Assembly (NCBI RefSeq): GCF_900106015.1
Contig: NZ_LT629797.1
Coordinates: 4,340,001 to 4,404,000, forward strand
DNA from: Pseudomonas sihuiensis
GTDB taxonomy: Bacteria; Pseudomonadota; Gammaproteobacteria; Pseudomonadales; Pseudomonadaceae
Direction of reading: 5' to 3'
Length of the DNA stretch: 64,000 nt
The notes beneath the pieces were generated by a model. The model had not been told where the DNA came from and searched no databases. It saw only the letters and a program-made list of their open reading frames with translations. Shown here piece by piece: positions 29,631-38,154 of the stretch (the stretch's first letter is position 1; the number at the start of each line of letters is the position of its first letter). A program made the position numbers and the translations under genes.

Positions 29631-31340
29631 ATGTCCACGCAAGCCCAGGTTGCCGCTATCGAGTTGTTCGAGCGTCACCGCCCGACCCTGCAACGTGCCG
29701 TCGAGGCCATTGGCGAGCGGGGCTACTGGTCGCCGTTCCCCGAGAGCCTCAAGCAGTACCCGGAGGCCTCGGTGCAGAACGCACAGGCGCAATTCGAGGC
29801 GCTGCTGGGGCGGCATTTCGAGCTGGAAGGGCCGGACCCGCTGGCACGAGTAGGGCGCGAGCGCTCCCCTTATGGGCTGGAGCTGGGCGTGAGCTACGAC
29901 CAGTACGATGCCGATGCCCTGATGACGCGCCTGCAGGCGGCTCTGCCGGCCTGGCGTGATGCCGGGCCGCGCGCGCGCCTGGGGGCCTGCATGGAAATAC
30001 TGCAGCGTCTCAATGCGTTGAGCCCGACGCTGGCGCATGCCGTGATGCATACCAGTGGGCAGGCTTACATGATGGCGTTCCAGGCTGGCGGGCCGCATGC
30101 CCAGGATCGTGCTCTGGAAGTGCTGGCCTATGCCTGGCAGGCCATGGCCGCGGTGCCGGAGACTGCCAGCTGGATCAAGCCACAGGGCAAGCAGGCGCCG
30201 CTGCTGTTGAACAAGCGCTGGCACATCGTGCCGCGTGGCCTGGCGTTGGTGATCGGCTGTTCCACCTTCCCGACCTGGAACACCTACCCCGGGCTGTTCG
30301 CCAGCCTGGTCAGCGGCAACCCGGTCATGGTCAAGGCGCACCCGGGCGCCATCCTGCCGCTGGCGATGAGCGTCAAGGTGGCGCAACAGGTGCTGGCTGA
30401 GCTGGGCTTCGATCCGGCCCTGGTCAGTCTTGTGGTCGATACCCCCGAGGCCCCCGTGAGTCAGCGCCTGGCGCTGGATGCGCGGGTGAAGTTGGTGGAT
30501 TTCACCGGCTCCAGCGCCTTCGGCAACTGGCTGGAGGCCAATGCGCGGCAGGCTCAGGTCTTCACCGAGAAAGCTGGCATCAACAGCGTGATCATCGACA
30601 GCGTGCGGGATTTCCAGGCCGTGGCGCGCAACCTGGCGCTCTCTCTGAGTCTCTATTCCGGGCAGATGTGCACCACCCCTCAGGCCATCTATGTGCCGCG
30701 CGGCGGTATCGCCACGGCTGACGGCCATCTGTCCTTCGCTGAGGTGGCCCAGGGCCTGGCTGGCGCCATTCGGGACTTTCTCGGCGACAACGAGCGTGCT
30801 TGCGCGGTGCTCGGCGCCATCCAGTCGAACGCCACTGCCGAGCGTATCCAGGCTTGCCGGAGGCTGGGTGAACTACTGCTCGACAGCGAAGTGCGCGAGC
30901 ATCCGCAGTTTCCAGGGGCGCGTGTGCGCACGCCGCTGCTGTTGCAGGTCGATGCCAGCGCCAGGGAGGCCTATGGCGAAGAACGTTTTGGCCCCATCGC
31001 CTTCGTCATCGCCACCGACGACAGTGCCCACAGCCTGCAACTTGCCGGTGAGCTGATCGCCGAGAAAGGCGCCCTGACCCTGGGCGTCTACAGCACCGAC
31101 GACAAGGTGCTGGAGCGTGCCGAAGCGCTGGCCCAGGAGGTGGCGGTGGCATTGTCGATCAACCTCGATGGCGGCGTGCTGGTCAACCAGTCGGCTGCCT
31201 TCAGTGATTTTCATGCCAGCGGCGGCAACCCGGCGGCGAACGCCTCGATTACCGACATGGCCTTCGTCGTGCGGCGTTTCGTCGTGGTGCAGAGTCGCCG
31301 TCATGTCGCTGCCTGGGAGCGTGCCGATGACCTGCTATAG
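29631..31340 (+). CDS. paaN: Phenylacetic acid degradation aldehyde dehydrogenase PaaN
   Basis: 569-residue aldehyde-dehydrogenase-superfamily protein of the PaaN type found in Pseudomonas paa clusters and distinct from bifunctional PaaZ. Features: [20 protein letters not shown] (cofactor pocket), [14 protein letters not shown], catalytic-position Glu in [10 protein letters not shown] and Cys in [13 protein letters not shown]. Proposed to act on ring-cleavage aldehydes; its role beside PaaZ is not settled. ATG 29631 has GAGGAG six bases upstream. The 3' end overlaps paaY by 14 bp. Confidence 0.9.
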   Translation: MSTQAQVAAIELFERHRPTLQRAVEAIGERGYWSPFPESLKQYPEASVQNAQAQFEALLGRHFELEGPDPLARVGRERSPYGLELGVSYDQYDADALMTRLQAALPAWRDAGPRARLGACMEILQRLNALSPTLAHAVMHTSGQAYMMAFQAGGPHAQDRALEVLAYAWQAMAAVPETASWIKPQGKQAPLLLNKRWHIVPRGLALVIGCSTFPTWNTYPGLFASLVSGNPVMVKAHPGAILPLAMSVKVAQQVLAELGFDPALVSLVVDTPEAPVSQRLALDARVKLVDFTGSSAFGNWLEANARQAQVFTEKAGINSVIIDSVRDFQAVARNLALSLSLYSGQMCTTPQAIYVPRGGIATADGHLSFAEVAQGLAGAIRDFLGDNERACAVLGAIQSNATAERIQACRRLGELLLDSEVREHPQFPGARVRTPLLLQVDASAREAYGEERFGPIAFVIATDDSAHSLQLAGELIAEKGALTLGVYSTDDKVLERAEALAQEVAVALSINLDGGVLVNQSAAFSDFHASGGNPAANASITDMAFVVRRFVVVQSRRHVAAWERADDLL

Positions 31341-31926
31341 CCTCGATGGCCTGGTGCCTGTGGTGCACCCCACGGCCTACGTACATCCCAGCGCGGTGTT
31401 GATCGGCGACGTGATCATCGGCCCGGGCTGCTATGTCGGGCCGCTGGCCAGCCTGCGTGGCGATTTCGGCCGGATCATCCTCGAAGAAGGCGCCAACATC
31501 CAGGACACCTGCGTCATGCATGGCTTTCCCGACAGCGACACCGTGGTCGGGCGCAATGGCCATATCGGCCACGGCGCCGTGCTGCATGGCTGCCAAATTG
31601 GCGATGACGTACTGGTGGGCATGAATGCGGTGGTGATGGATGGCGCCGAGATCGCTGCGCGCTCCTTCGTCTCTGCCACTGCCTTTGTCAAGGCAGGTTT
31701 CAGCTGCCCCGAGCAGTCACTGGTGATGGGCGCGCCGGCGCAGGTCAAGCGCAGCCTCAGCGATGAGGAAGTGGCCTGGAAACGCACAGGCACCCATGAG
31801 TACCAGGTGCTGGCTCGGCGTTGCATGGAGAGCCTCGCGGTCTGCGAACCGCTGCCGGCCGTCGAGGCGCAGCGGCCACGCATCGCCGACCGGGGACTGC
31901 GGCCCAAGGGGAGTTCGTCGCCATGA
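31327..31926 (+). CDS. paaY: Hexapeptide-repeat protein PaaY
   Basis: 199-residue left-handed beta-helix protein of the gamma-carbonic-anhydrase-like family; PaaY is reported to act as a thioesterase on blocked phenylacetate intermediates. Hexapeptide pattern runs from about residue 10 to 120 ([40 protein letters not shown]) with His ligands of the metal site, then a C-terminal helix. ATG 31327 (MTCYSLDGL) lies within the end of paaN, so the two are coupled. E. coli has the same paaX-paaY association. Confidence 0.93.
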   Translation: MTCYSLDGLVPVVHPTAYVHPSAVLIGDVIIGPGCYVGPLASLRGDFGRIILEEGANIQDTCVMHGFPDSDTVVGRNGHIGHGAVLHGCQIGDDVLVGMNAVVMDGAEIAARSFVSATAFVKAGFSCPEQSLVMGAPAQVKRSLSDEEVAWKRTGTHEYQVLARRCMESLAVCEPLPAVEAQRPRIADRGLRPKGSSSP

Positions 31927-32017
31927 GCCCGCTGAACTCGAAACGGCGCCCCGCGCCGATGGTCATGCCGAAGTACCAGCGGGTATATTCGGCATCTTTT
32001 CCGCTTCCAGAATGCCC

Positions 32018-32941
32018 ATGACTTCGCTTGCTCCCTTGGACCAACTCATCACCCGCTTCCAGCAGCAGACGCCGATTCGCGTCAGCTCGCTGATCATCAC
32101 CCTGTACGGCGATGCCATAGAACCCCATGGCGGTACCGTGTGGCTGGGTAGCCTGATTCAGTTGCTCGAGCCCATGGGCATCAACGAGCGGCTGATCCGC
32201 ACCTCGATCTTTCGTCTGACCAAGGAAGGCTGGTTGAGCGCCGAGAAGGTCGGGCGGCGCAGTTACTACAGCCTGACCGGCGCCGGTCGGCGCCGCTTCG
32301 AGAAGGCCTTCAAGCGGGTCTACAGCTCCAGTGTGCCGGTGTGGGACGGTGCCTGGTGCCTGGTGGTGCTTTCGCAGTTGTCGCAGGACAAGCGCAAACA
32401 GGTGCGCGAAGAGCTGGAGTGGCAAGGTTTTGGTGCAATCGCGCCGACGGTGCTGGCCAACCCCCGCTGCGACCGGGTCGACGTCAGCGCGACGCTGCAG
32501 GAGCTCGATGCCCTGGACGACAGCATCATCTTCGAGACCCGCACCCAGGATGTCCTGGCTTCGAGAGCGCTACGCGCCCAGGTTCGCGAGAGCTGGAACA
32601 TCGATGAGCTGGGCAGGCATTACAGTGAATTCATCCAGCTGTTCCGCCCGTTGTGGAAGGAACTGAGGGAGCAGGAAAGCCTGAAGCCTGCAGACTGCTT
32701 TCTGGCGCGAACCTTGCTGATCCATGAGTATCGCCGGTTGCTGCTGCGCGATCCGCAGTTGCCGGATGAGCTCCTCCCGGGCGACTGGGAAGGGCGTGCT
32801 GCACGTCAGCTGTGTCGCAATATTTACCGTCTCATCTATTGCAGTGCCGAGGCCTGGCTGAATGCCACGCTGGAAACGGCCGATGGCCCTCTGCCGGATG
32901 CCAGTGAAAGTTTCTATCAGCGTTTCGGAGGGCTAAAGTAG
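32018..32941 (+). CDS. paaX: Phenylacetyl-CoA-responsive repressor PaaX
   Basis: 307-residue PaaX-family repressor: N-terminal winged helix (VSSLIITLYGDAIEPHGGTV, then SIFRLTKEGWLSAEKVGRRS) and a C-terminal domain (VPVWDGAWCLVVL, DCFLARTLLIHEYRRLLLRDPQLP). Represses paa operons until phenylacetyl-CoA accumulates. Start may be ATG 32012 or 32018; neither has a strong ribosome binding site. It lies 91 bp after paaY and could be in the same transcript, giving autoregulation through the paaN promoter. Confidence 0.93.
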   Translation: MTSLAPLDQLITRFQQQTPIRVSSLIITLYGDAIEPHGGTVWLGSLIQLLEPMGINERLIRTSIFRLTKEGWLSAEKVGRRSYYSLTGAGRRRFEKAFKRVYSSSVPVWDGAWCLVVLSQLSQDKRKQVREELEWQGFGAIAPTVLANPRCDRVDVSATLQELDALDDSIIFETRTQDVLASRALRAQVRESWNIDELGRHYSEFIQLFRPLWKELREQESLKPADCFLARTLLIHEYRRLLLRDPQLPDELLPGDWEGRAARQLCRNIYRLIYCSAEAWLNATLETADGPLPDASESFYQRFGGLK

Positions 32942-33015
32942 TAACTGCTGACGGTAACAATCTGGCACAGCGGCAACCTATAACAAGATCCAGCCGAGTG
33001 TGAGGCTCTAAAGCC

Positions 33016-33936
33016 ATGACGATCTTACGAGCAGAAATAGCCGGCCGCTTCGATGGCTGGCTGCATGACGTCAATCAAGTGTGCGGGCATTTCGATGCCC
33101 AATGCCTGGGTGAAGGATTCTCCGGCTCCATCCGTGAGCACCAGACGGGTGCGCTGAGATTGAGTTTCGTTGACATTACCCAGGCGCGCCTGTTTCGCTC
33201 GTCGAAGGAAATAGCGCAGAGTGACTGCAAGCATTTCTACCTGGTGTCCCAGCTGGCGGGGCGTGCAGGCATGGAGCAAGCGGGCAACTGCGTGGAAATG
33301 CAGCCAGGCGATATCACCCTGATCGACTCCAGCGTGCCGAACAATTTTCTCTACGAGGATTCTTCGCGGCAGATCTCCCTGATCCTTCCGCGCCACCTGC
33401 TTGAGCAGAGTCGGCGCTTCACCGAAGTGCATTGCGCTCAGCGCATTCCCGCCAGCGCGCCGATGGCGGCAATGGCCAACCGCCTGATTCTCGAGTCGAC
33501 CCAGCAGGGTGCGCTGAGCGTCAGCGAGAGCGAGGCGACCCTCGAGGCGCTGGTCAGCCTGTTGCGGCCCGTGTTGTGTGCCAGCGATAGCGTTCCCGAC
33601 GCCCACGAGCGGCTGTTCCGCAAGACGCTACGTTTCATTGACGAACATATCTGCAGCGAAGAGCTCTGCCCGGAGGCCATCGCCCGGGAGGTGGGTGTTT
33701 CGATGCGGGGTCTGTATCGCATGTTCGCCAAGAAGGGCCTGGTTGTGGCGCAGTACATCAAGAACCGGCGCTTGGACTTCTGCGCCGAGACGCTGCGTCA
33801 GGCCGGCAGCGAGCAGAAGCTCTCGGCCCTGGGCTACGAATGGGGTTTCACCGACTCCAGCTACTTCTCCACGGCCTTCAAGGCGCGCTTCGGGGTATCC
33901 CCGAGCGATTACCGCAAGCGCTACAGCGGGCGCTAG
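33016..33936 (+). CDS. AraC-family activator, FeaR-like
   Basis: 306 residues: N-terminal ligand/cupin-like domain of the FeaR type (HFYLVSQLAGRAGMEQAGNC, QPGDITLIDSSVPNNFLYED) and C-terminal AraC helix-turn-helix pair (PEAIAREVGVSMRGLYRMFA and KLSALGYEWGFTDSSYFSTA, then FGVSPSDYRKRYSGR). FeaR of E. coli activates phenylethylamine oxidation genes including the phenylacetaldehyde dehydrogenase feaB; a FeaB-like gene lies 0.7 kb downstream. It starts 74 bp after paaX. The exact inducer is inferred. Confidence 0.8.
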   Translation: MTILRAEIAGRFDGWLHDVNQVCGHFDAQCLGEGFSGSIREHQTGALRLSFVDITQARLFRSSKEIAQSDCKHFYLVSQLAGRAGMEQAGNCVEMQPGDITLIDSSVPNNFLYEDSSRQISLILPRHLLEQSRRFTEVHCAQRIPASAPMAAMANRLILESTQQGALSVSESEATLEALVSLLRPVLCASDSVPDAHERLFRKTLRFIDEHICSEELCPEAIAREVGVSMRGLYRMFAKKGLVVAQYIKNRRLDFCAETLRQAGSEQKLSALGYEWGFTDSSYFSTAFKARFGVSPSDYRKRYSGR

Positions 33937-34145
33937 GCGCAGCCTGTATCAGTCGTGCGCGTGGCCGCCGGCCTCTATCAGGGGCTGGCGCGGCGCTTTT
34001 CCCATTTTGGCAAGTTGGCAAAGGGGCCTGGCACAGGCAATAAAACCCCCTCGCTGTCGAGCGAGGACAATCCAGAGGGCAAACGGCTGAGTTTGGCGAC
34101 ATCGCCGCTGGCCTGTTCAGAAACTGGATGATGTGAGGTTCTGCT

Positions 34146-34532
34146 TTGAAAACCCTAACCAAGCTGGCCGGCCTTGGCTGCCTGCTGCTGTCCGCGCCCG
34201 TGTTCGCGGCGCAATGCACCACTGCGCAGCAGCACAAGGGTGAGGCGCTGTTTACCAGCGAATGCTCGGTGTGCCATTCGGTCACCGTGGGCGGTGCCAC
34301 CAAGATGGGGCCGAATCTCAAGGGCCTGTTTGGTCGAACCTCGGGGAGTCTGCCTGGTTTCAGCTATTCCCAGGCGATGAAGGCGAAGGCGGTCGAATGG
34401 CAGATGCAAAGCCTGGAGCAGTTCATCGCTTCACCTCAGGCATTCGTGGCCGGTACCTACATGCCCTACATGGGCCTGGCGAATGCCGAGGATCGCCATG
34501 CAGTGGCGTGCTTCCTGAGCACGCAGAAGTAA
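34146..34532 (+). CDS. Small periplasmic cytochrome c
   Basis: 128-residue class I cytochrome c. TTG start at 34146 with GAGG upstream; signal peptide LAGLGCLLLSAPVFA, mature start near AQCTT. Haem site CSVCH at residues 40-44, Met ligand candidates in TYMPYMG near the C-terminus. Lies between the FeaR-like activator and the convergent FeaB-like gene. It could accept electrons from a periplasmic amine or alcohol dehydrogenase, but no such enzyme is directly adjacent. Confidence 0.85.
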   Translation: MKTLTKLAGLGCLLLSAPVFAAQCTTAQQHKGEALFTSECSVCHSVTVGGATKMGPNLKGLFGRTSGSLPGFSYSQAMKAKAVEWQMQSLEQFIASPQAFVAGTYMPYMGLANAEDRHAVACFLSTQK

Positions 34533-34643
34533 CTCGAGCAGCGGGCACTGCAGCGCAGCTGCCCGTCGTTTCAACCTCATCGGCTGCACCCGCGAGCGCG
34601 CAACAAGGCGCCCAGCTTGTGAATCTGGCCGGGCGCCCTACCC

Positions 34644-36131
34644 TCAGTAGCGGATGAGCACCGACTTCAGCTCGGTATAGTCATCGATGAAGGCGCTGCC
34701 GAACTCGCGCCCCATGCCGGATGCCTTGATGCCGCCGAAGGGCACCGATGGGTCGAGGAAGGTGTGCATGTTGACGTAGACCGTGCCTGCCTCGATCTGC
34801 GGGATCAGGCGCAGCGCGCGGGACAGGTCGTTGGTCCAGATGCTGGCGGTGAGGCCGAAGGGCGAGTCATTGATCAGTGCCGGCAGTTCATCCACTTCGT
34901 CGTAAGGCACTACGCAGAGAATCGGGCCGAAGGTTTCCTCGTACAGGAAGCGATCCTGCGGGCCGTTGGCCAGGAGCACGGTGGGTTCGACGTAGAAGCC
35001 CGAGCCCGCAAGCGGGTTGCCGCCACAGATGACCTGGTTGTCATGGCGGGCCGCGGCGAGAAATTGCGACACCTTGTCGAACTGCGGCTTGTTGGCCAGC
35101 GGGCCGAACTGCACGCTCTCGTCCAGTGGCGAGCCAATGCTCATGCCCTTCACCGCTGCGGCGAACTTGGCCAGGGTTTCATCGAGCTGCGAGCGGTGCA
35201 CGTAGATGCGCTCCGGCGAGGCGCAGACCTGGCCCTGGTGCACGTAGCCCGTCTGGATCAGGCCGGCCACGGCGGCATCGATATCCGCATCGGGCAAGAG
35301 TGCTGCGGCGTTCTTGCCGCCCAGCTCCAGGGTCACGCGGGTCAGGTTGGCGGCCATTGCGCTCTGACCGACTTTGAGGCCCGTTGGAACCGAGCCGGTG
35401 AACGAAACCTTGGCTACCTTGGGGTGTTCGATCAGCTGTGCACCGACTTCACCCGTACCGTTGACCACGTTCAGTACGCCTGCCGGTAAGCCTGCTTCTA
35501 TGGCCAGTTCGGCCAGGCGCAGCAGGGTGATCGGGGTGAATTCGCTCGGCTTGAGGATCAGCGTGCAGCCGGTTGCCAGGGCTGCGCCGAGCTTCCAGAT
35601 GGAGATCATTACCGAGAAATTCCAGGGCACGATGCCCGCGACCACGCCGACTGGCTCACGGCGCGTCATAGCGGTGTACTGCTCGCCGGCCATGGACGGG
35701 AACGACGGGGTCATGGTCTCGCCGCTGATCTTGGTGGCCCAGCCGGCGTAGTAGCGCAGGAACATCGCGCTTTGACCAACCTCGAACATGCGCGACAGCT
35801 GAATATGCTTGCCCGAGCACTGGGTTTCCAGTTGCGCCAGTTCCTCGCCGTTGGCCTCGATGAGGTCGGCCAGACGATTGAGAATCAGGCCGCGTTGATA
35901 GGGCGACGTCTGCGCCCACTCGCCACTGAAGGCGCGTCGGGAGGACAGGCAGGCCTCTTCGACCTCACTGGCTGTCGCGCCATTGACCTGTGCGATGACC
36001 TCGCCATTGGCGGGGTTGACGACGGGAATACGCTTGTCGCCGCTGCCGCTACGGTACTGGCCGTCGATGAAGTGGCCGTGATCGCGTTGCAGGTATTGGC
36101 GTACTTTGGGCAGTAACTGAATTTCGCTCAT
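34644..36131 (-). CDS. feaB: Phenylacetaldehyde dehydrogenase, FeaB-like
   Basis: 495-residue NAD-dependent aldehyde dehydrogenase, matching recalled E. coli FeaB along its length (HGHFIDGQYRSGSGDKRIPV, REPVGVVAGIVPWNFSVMIS, VTLELGGKN, catalytic Cys in HQGQVCASPERIY, NMHTFLDPSVPFGGIKASGM). Oxidises phenylacetaldehyde to phenylacetate, feeding the paa pathway next door. ATG 36131 follows GGAGA. Styrene-pathway StyD is a close relative, but no styrene genes are in the window. Faces the cytochrome c gene and is probably controlled by the FeaR-like activator. Confidence 0.85.
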   Translation of the reverse strand: MSEIQLLPKVRQYLQRDHGHFIDGQYRSGSGDKRIPVVNPANGEVIAQVNGATASEVEEACLSSRRAFSGEWAQTSPYQRGLILNRLADLIEANGEELAQLETQCSGKHIQLSRMFEVGQSAMFLRYYAGWATKISGETMTPSFPSMAGEQYTAMTRREPVGVVAGIVPWNFSVMISIWKLGAALATGCTLILKPSEFTPITLLRLAELAIEAGLPAGVLNVVNGTGEVGAQLIEHPKVAKVSFTGSVPTGLKVGQSAMAANLTRVTLELGGKNAAALLPDADIDAAVAGLIQTGYVHQGQVCASPERIYVHRSQLDETLAKFAAAVKGMSIGSPLDESVQFGPLANKPQFDKVSQFLAAARHDNQVICGGNPLAGSGFYVEPTVLLANGPQDRFLYEETFGPILCVVPYDEVDELPALINDSPFGLTASIWTNDLSRALRLIPQIEAGTVYVNMHTFLDPSVPFGGIKASGMGREFGSAFIDDYTELKSVLIRY

Positions 36132-36273
36132 GGGGTCTCCTGAGGGGCTTGAGTGGCCCGAGCTTGTTGGTATTGGCGGGGCCTCGTAGGGGAATTTGCT
36201 GCTTTGTCGCTGTGCTGCTTGCCGCGCCCTATCCAGGGCGCGCATGCCGAGAGCGCCTCAATCGCCTGGGGCT

Positions 36274-37335
36274 TCAATAGCGGTTCCTCTTCAGGTCCTG
36301 CCAGGCTTCATCGAGGATCTTGCGTTGTGAGGTGGGCACGCTCTCGAGCAGATAACTGCGTCGTCTTTGATCGGTCGTCAGCACCTGTGCCGGGTGCGCT
36401 TTTGCGAAGCTCTGCATGGCTGGCGTCTCGTTAGGCAGCGGTGCATAGAAACGAGAGTTGAGCGCGTTGCGCAGTGCGATTGGTGGGTCGATCAGGAAAT
36501 CGAGCAGGCGGTAGGCCAGTTGCGGGTTGGCGGCATCGCTCGGGATCGCCAGGGTATCGATGAAGATCGCCGCGCCTTCTTCCGGAATGCGGTAGACGAG
36601 CTTCGGATTGTCCTGCATCGCACGCACGGCATGGCCGCTCCAGGCCATGGCCAGACACAGCTTGCCGTTTATGAGGTCGTCGACGAAGTCCCAGTTGTTC
36701 ATCGTGCGAATGAACGGCGTGACGGCCTTCAATCCGTCCAGTTGCTTGATCAACTGGCGGTTGGTGATACGCGACAGGCGCCGCCCGCGGTAGTTGAGCA
36801 GCACTGATGAGGTCTCATCGGAAGCGTCCAGCATCGCTACGCCGCATGTGCTGAGCCGTTCTGTTTCGGCGGCCTCGAACATCAGCTTCCAGCTGTTCGG
36901 CGGGGGAGCGCCGTAGCTGGCTTGCGCCAGGTCTGGGGCGATTACCAGCCCGGTGGAGCCCCATAGATAGGGCACTGCGTAACGGTTGGCCTGTGGCAGA
37001 CCGGCGAGAATCGTCAGCAGCCAGGGGTCGAGTTCGGCGTAGTGCGTCAGTTGCCTGGTATCCAACGGCGTGAGGCGCTGCTCCTCGATCAGTTGTTCGA
37101 GCATGAAGTGGCTCGGCATCACCAGGTCATAGTGCGAGCCATCACTGAGCGCCTGGCGCAACTCGTCGGTGCTGGTATAGGTCTGGTAATCGACGGTAAT
37201 ACCGGTTTGCTGCTGAAAATCTCTGAGCACGTCAGGGGCCAGGTAGTCCTTCCACCCGTATACGCGCACCACCTGTTCGGCATGCGCCTGAGCGATGGTT
37301 GCCAGCAGAGCGAGCAAGGCAAGCAGTACTTTCAT
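36274..37335 (-). CDS. Periplasmic polyamine-type substrate-binding protein
   Basis: 353-residue exported solute-binding protein of the PotD/PotF family: signal peptide MKVLLALLALLATIAQAHA, then VVRVYGWKDYLAPDVLRDF, YDLVMPSHFMLEQLIEE, VPYLWGSTGLVIAP and FIDTLAIPSDAANPQLAYRLL. No permease or ATPase gene lies beside it, so it either serves a transporter elsewhere or acts as a sensor input. Being upstream of feaB on the same strand (142-bp gap) it may bind phenylethylamine or another amine instead of putrescine; not resolvable from sequence. Confidence 0.82.
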   Translation of the reverse strand: MKVLLALLALLATIAQAHAEQVVRVYGWKDYLAPDVLRDFQQQTGITVDYQTYTSTDELRQALSDGSHYDLVMPSHFMLEQLIEEQRLTPLDTRQLTHYAELDPWLLTILAGLPQANRYAVPYLWGSTGLVIAPDLAQASYGAPPPNSWKLMFEAAETERLSTCGVAMLDASDETSSVLLNYRGRRLSRITNRQLIKQLDGLKAVTPFIRTMNNWDFVDDLINGKLCLAMAWSGHAVRAMQDNPKLVYRIPEEGAAIFIDTLAIPSDAANPQLAYRLLDFLIDPPIALRNALNSRFYAPLPNETPAMQSFAKAHPAQVLTTDQRRRSYLLESVPTSQRKILDEAWQDLKRNRY

Positions 37336-37695
37336 CGGGCACCTCCGCAGGCATTGACGTTCGTCCAGCGTTCAAACTGCCGAGTGCTGGACTTCTGCAA
37401 GCCATTTAAGCCAGATCGGCCCGCTGGAGTTTGCTTCTGGGTGCCAAGTTCTGGTGTCTGTGTGCCAAACGATCACGGGCTGTGGCCGGGGCGATAAGCA
37501 CCTGCATGCGGGCAGGCCAATGCGCGTGCGGCCCAGTTGCTGCTTCTGGAGAATGAGCGAGCTGCTTTGGTATGGCGGTAGCCGGAACGAGCAGGAGATG
37601 GGCAACGAGTTAAAAGGCGCGTCGCGGGCGGATCTCATCGTTGCCGTATGACGTCTATCAGACGGCGCCTTGAGTTGAGTGTCTGCAAAAACAAA
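37336..37695. other. Non-coding gap upstream of the binding-protein gene
   Basis: 360 bp. I see no gene or family. It should contain the promoter of the periplasmic binding-protein gene; the GAGGTGC before 37335 (minus strand) is its ribosome binding site. Confidence 0.35.
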
Positions 37696-37723
37696 AAGGC
37701 CCCAGATTTTCATCTGGGGCCTT
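37696..37723 (-). terminator. Intrinsic terminator of tRNA-Arg
   Basis: Perfect 12-bp stem AAGGCCCCAGAT / ATCTGGGGCCTT with a 4-nt loop. On the minus strand it is followed by TTTGTTTTTG, starting 8 bp after the tRNA 3' end. Confidence 0.93.
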
Positions 37724-37731
37724 TCGCTATC

Positions 37732-37808
37732 TGGCGCACTCGGCGGGATTCGAACCCACGACCCCTGCCTTCGGAGGGCAGTACTCTATCCAGCTGAGCT
37801 ACGAGTGC
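37732..37808 (-). tRNA. tRNA-Arg (anticodon CCG)
   Basis: Minus-strand cloverleaf with acceptor arms GCACTCG/CGAGTGC, T-arm GGTTCGAATC, anticodon stem CTGCC/GGCAG and loop CTCCGAA, giving anticodon CCG (reads CGG, Arg). The 3' CCA is encoded (TGG at 37732-37734 on the plus strand). No integrated element is seen at its 3' end. Confidence 0.96.
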
Positions 37809-38154
37809 GTTGCGGGGCGCAATCATACGCATCTCGGCGGTTAGCGTCCATTCTGCATGACTGTGCATTATTTAAAACGCACTTTACACTTTTGCGCTGC
37901 CAGAACGGCCTTCTGAGAAGTTTTTGCCATTATTTTATGGATTTTCCTTGGCCGCCTATTGCCCTTTACCCTTGCCGATCCTAGGATTCGTTTGAGATTT
38001 CAAACGGCGTGTTCAGTCATTCTGAACCCTCGCACGTTCAACGGTTCTGAATCCATTATCAGGCCCCGCACGGCTCGTTTCGGCCTTGCGGGCTCTGCCC
38101 GTGACTCCAACGACTTACGCCGACGCCCGGGTGTCGGAACTGAAGGAGACTGCC
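37809..38154. promoter_or_regulatory. Control region upstream of gabD
   Basis: 346 bp shared by the tRNA promoter (minus) and gabD (plus); AT-richer than the coding DNA. Holds the palindrome CGTTTGA-GATT-TCAAACG at 37989-38006 and TTCAG-TCATT-CTGAA at 38012-38026, with TTCTGAA repeated once more near 38045. Both are operator-like. A ribosome binding site AAGGAG lies at 38143-38148. Confidence 0.5.
37989..38006. promoter_or_regulatory. Palindrome upstream of gabD
   Basis: CGTTTGA-GATT-TCAAACG, perfect 7-bp arms, 149 bp before the gabD ATG. A candidate binding site for the gabDT regulator; no regulator gene is adjacent. Confidence 0.4.

Noticed and set aside
37696..37808. Integrated element or attachment site at tRNA-Arg
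   Set aside because: The tRNA 3' end is directly followed by its own terminator; no integrase gene and no repeated tRNA end was seen in the window.
37960..37977. Sigma-54-like TTGGCCGCCTATTGC upstream of gabD
   Set aside because: The distance between the GG and GC elements is one base short of the required ten, and the -24 box is TGGCCG rather than TGGCAC.
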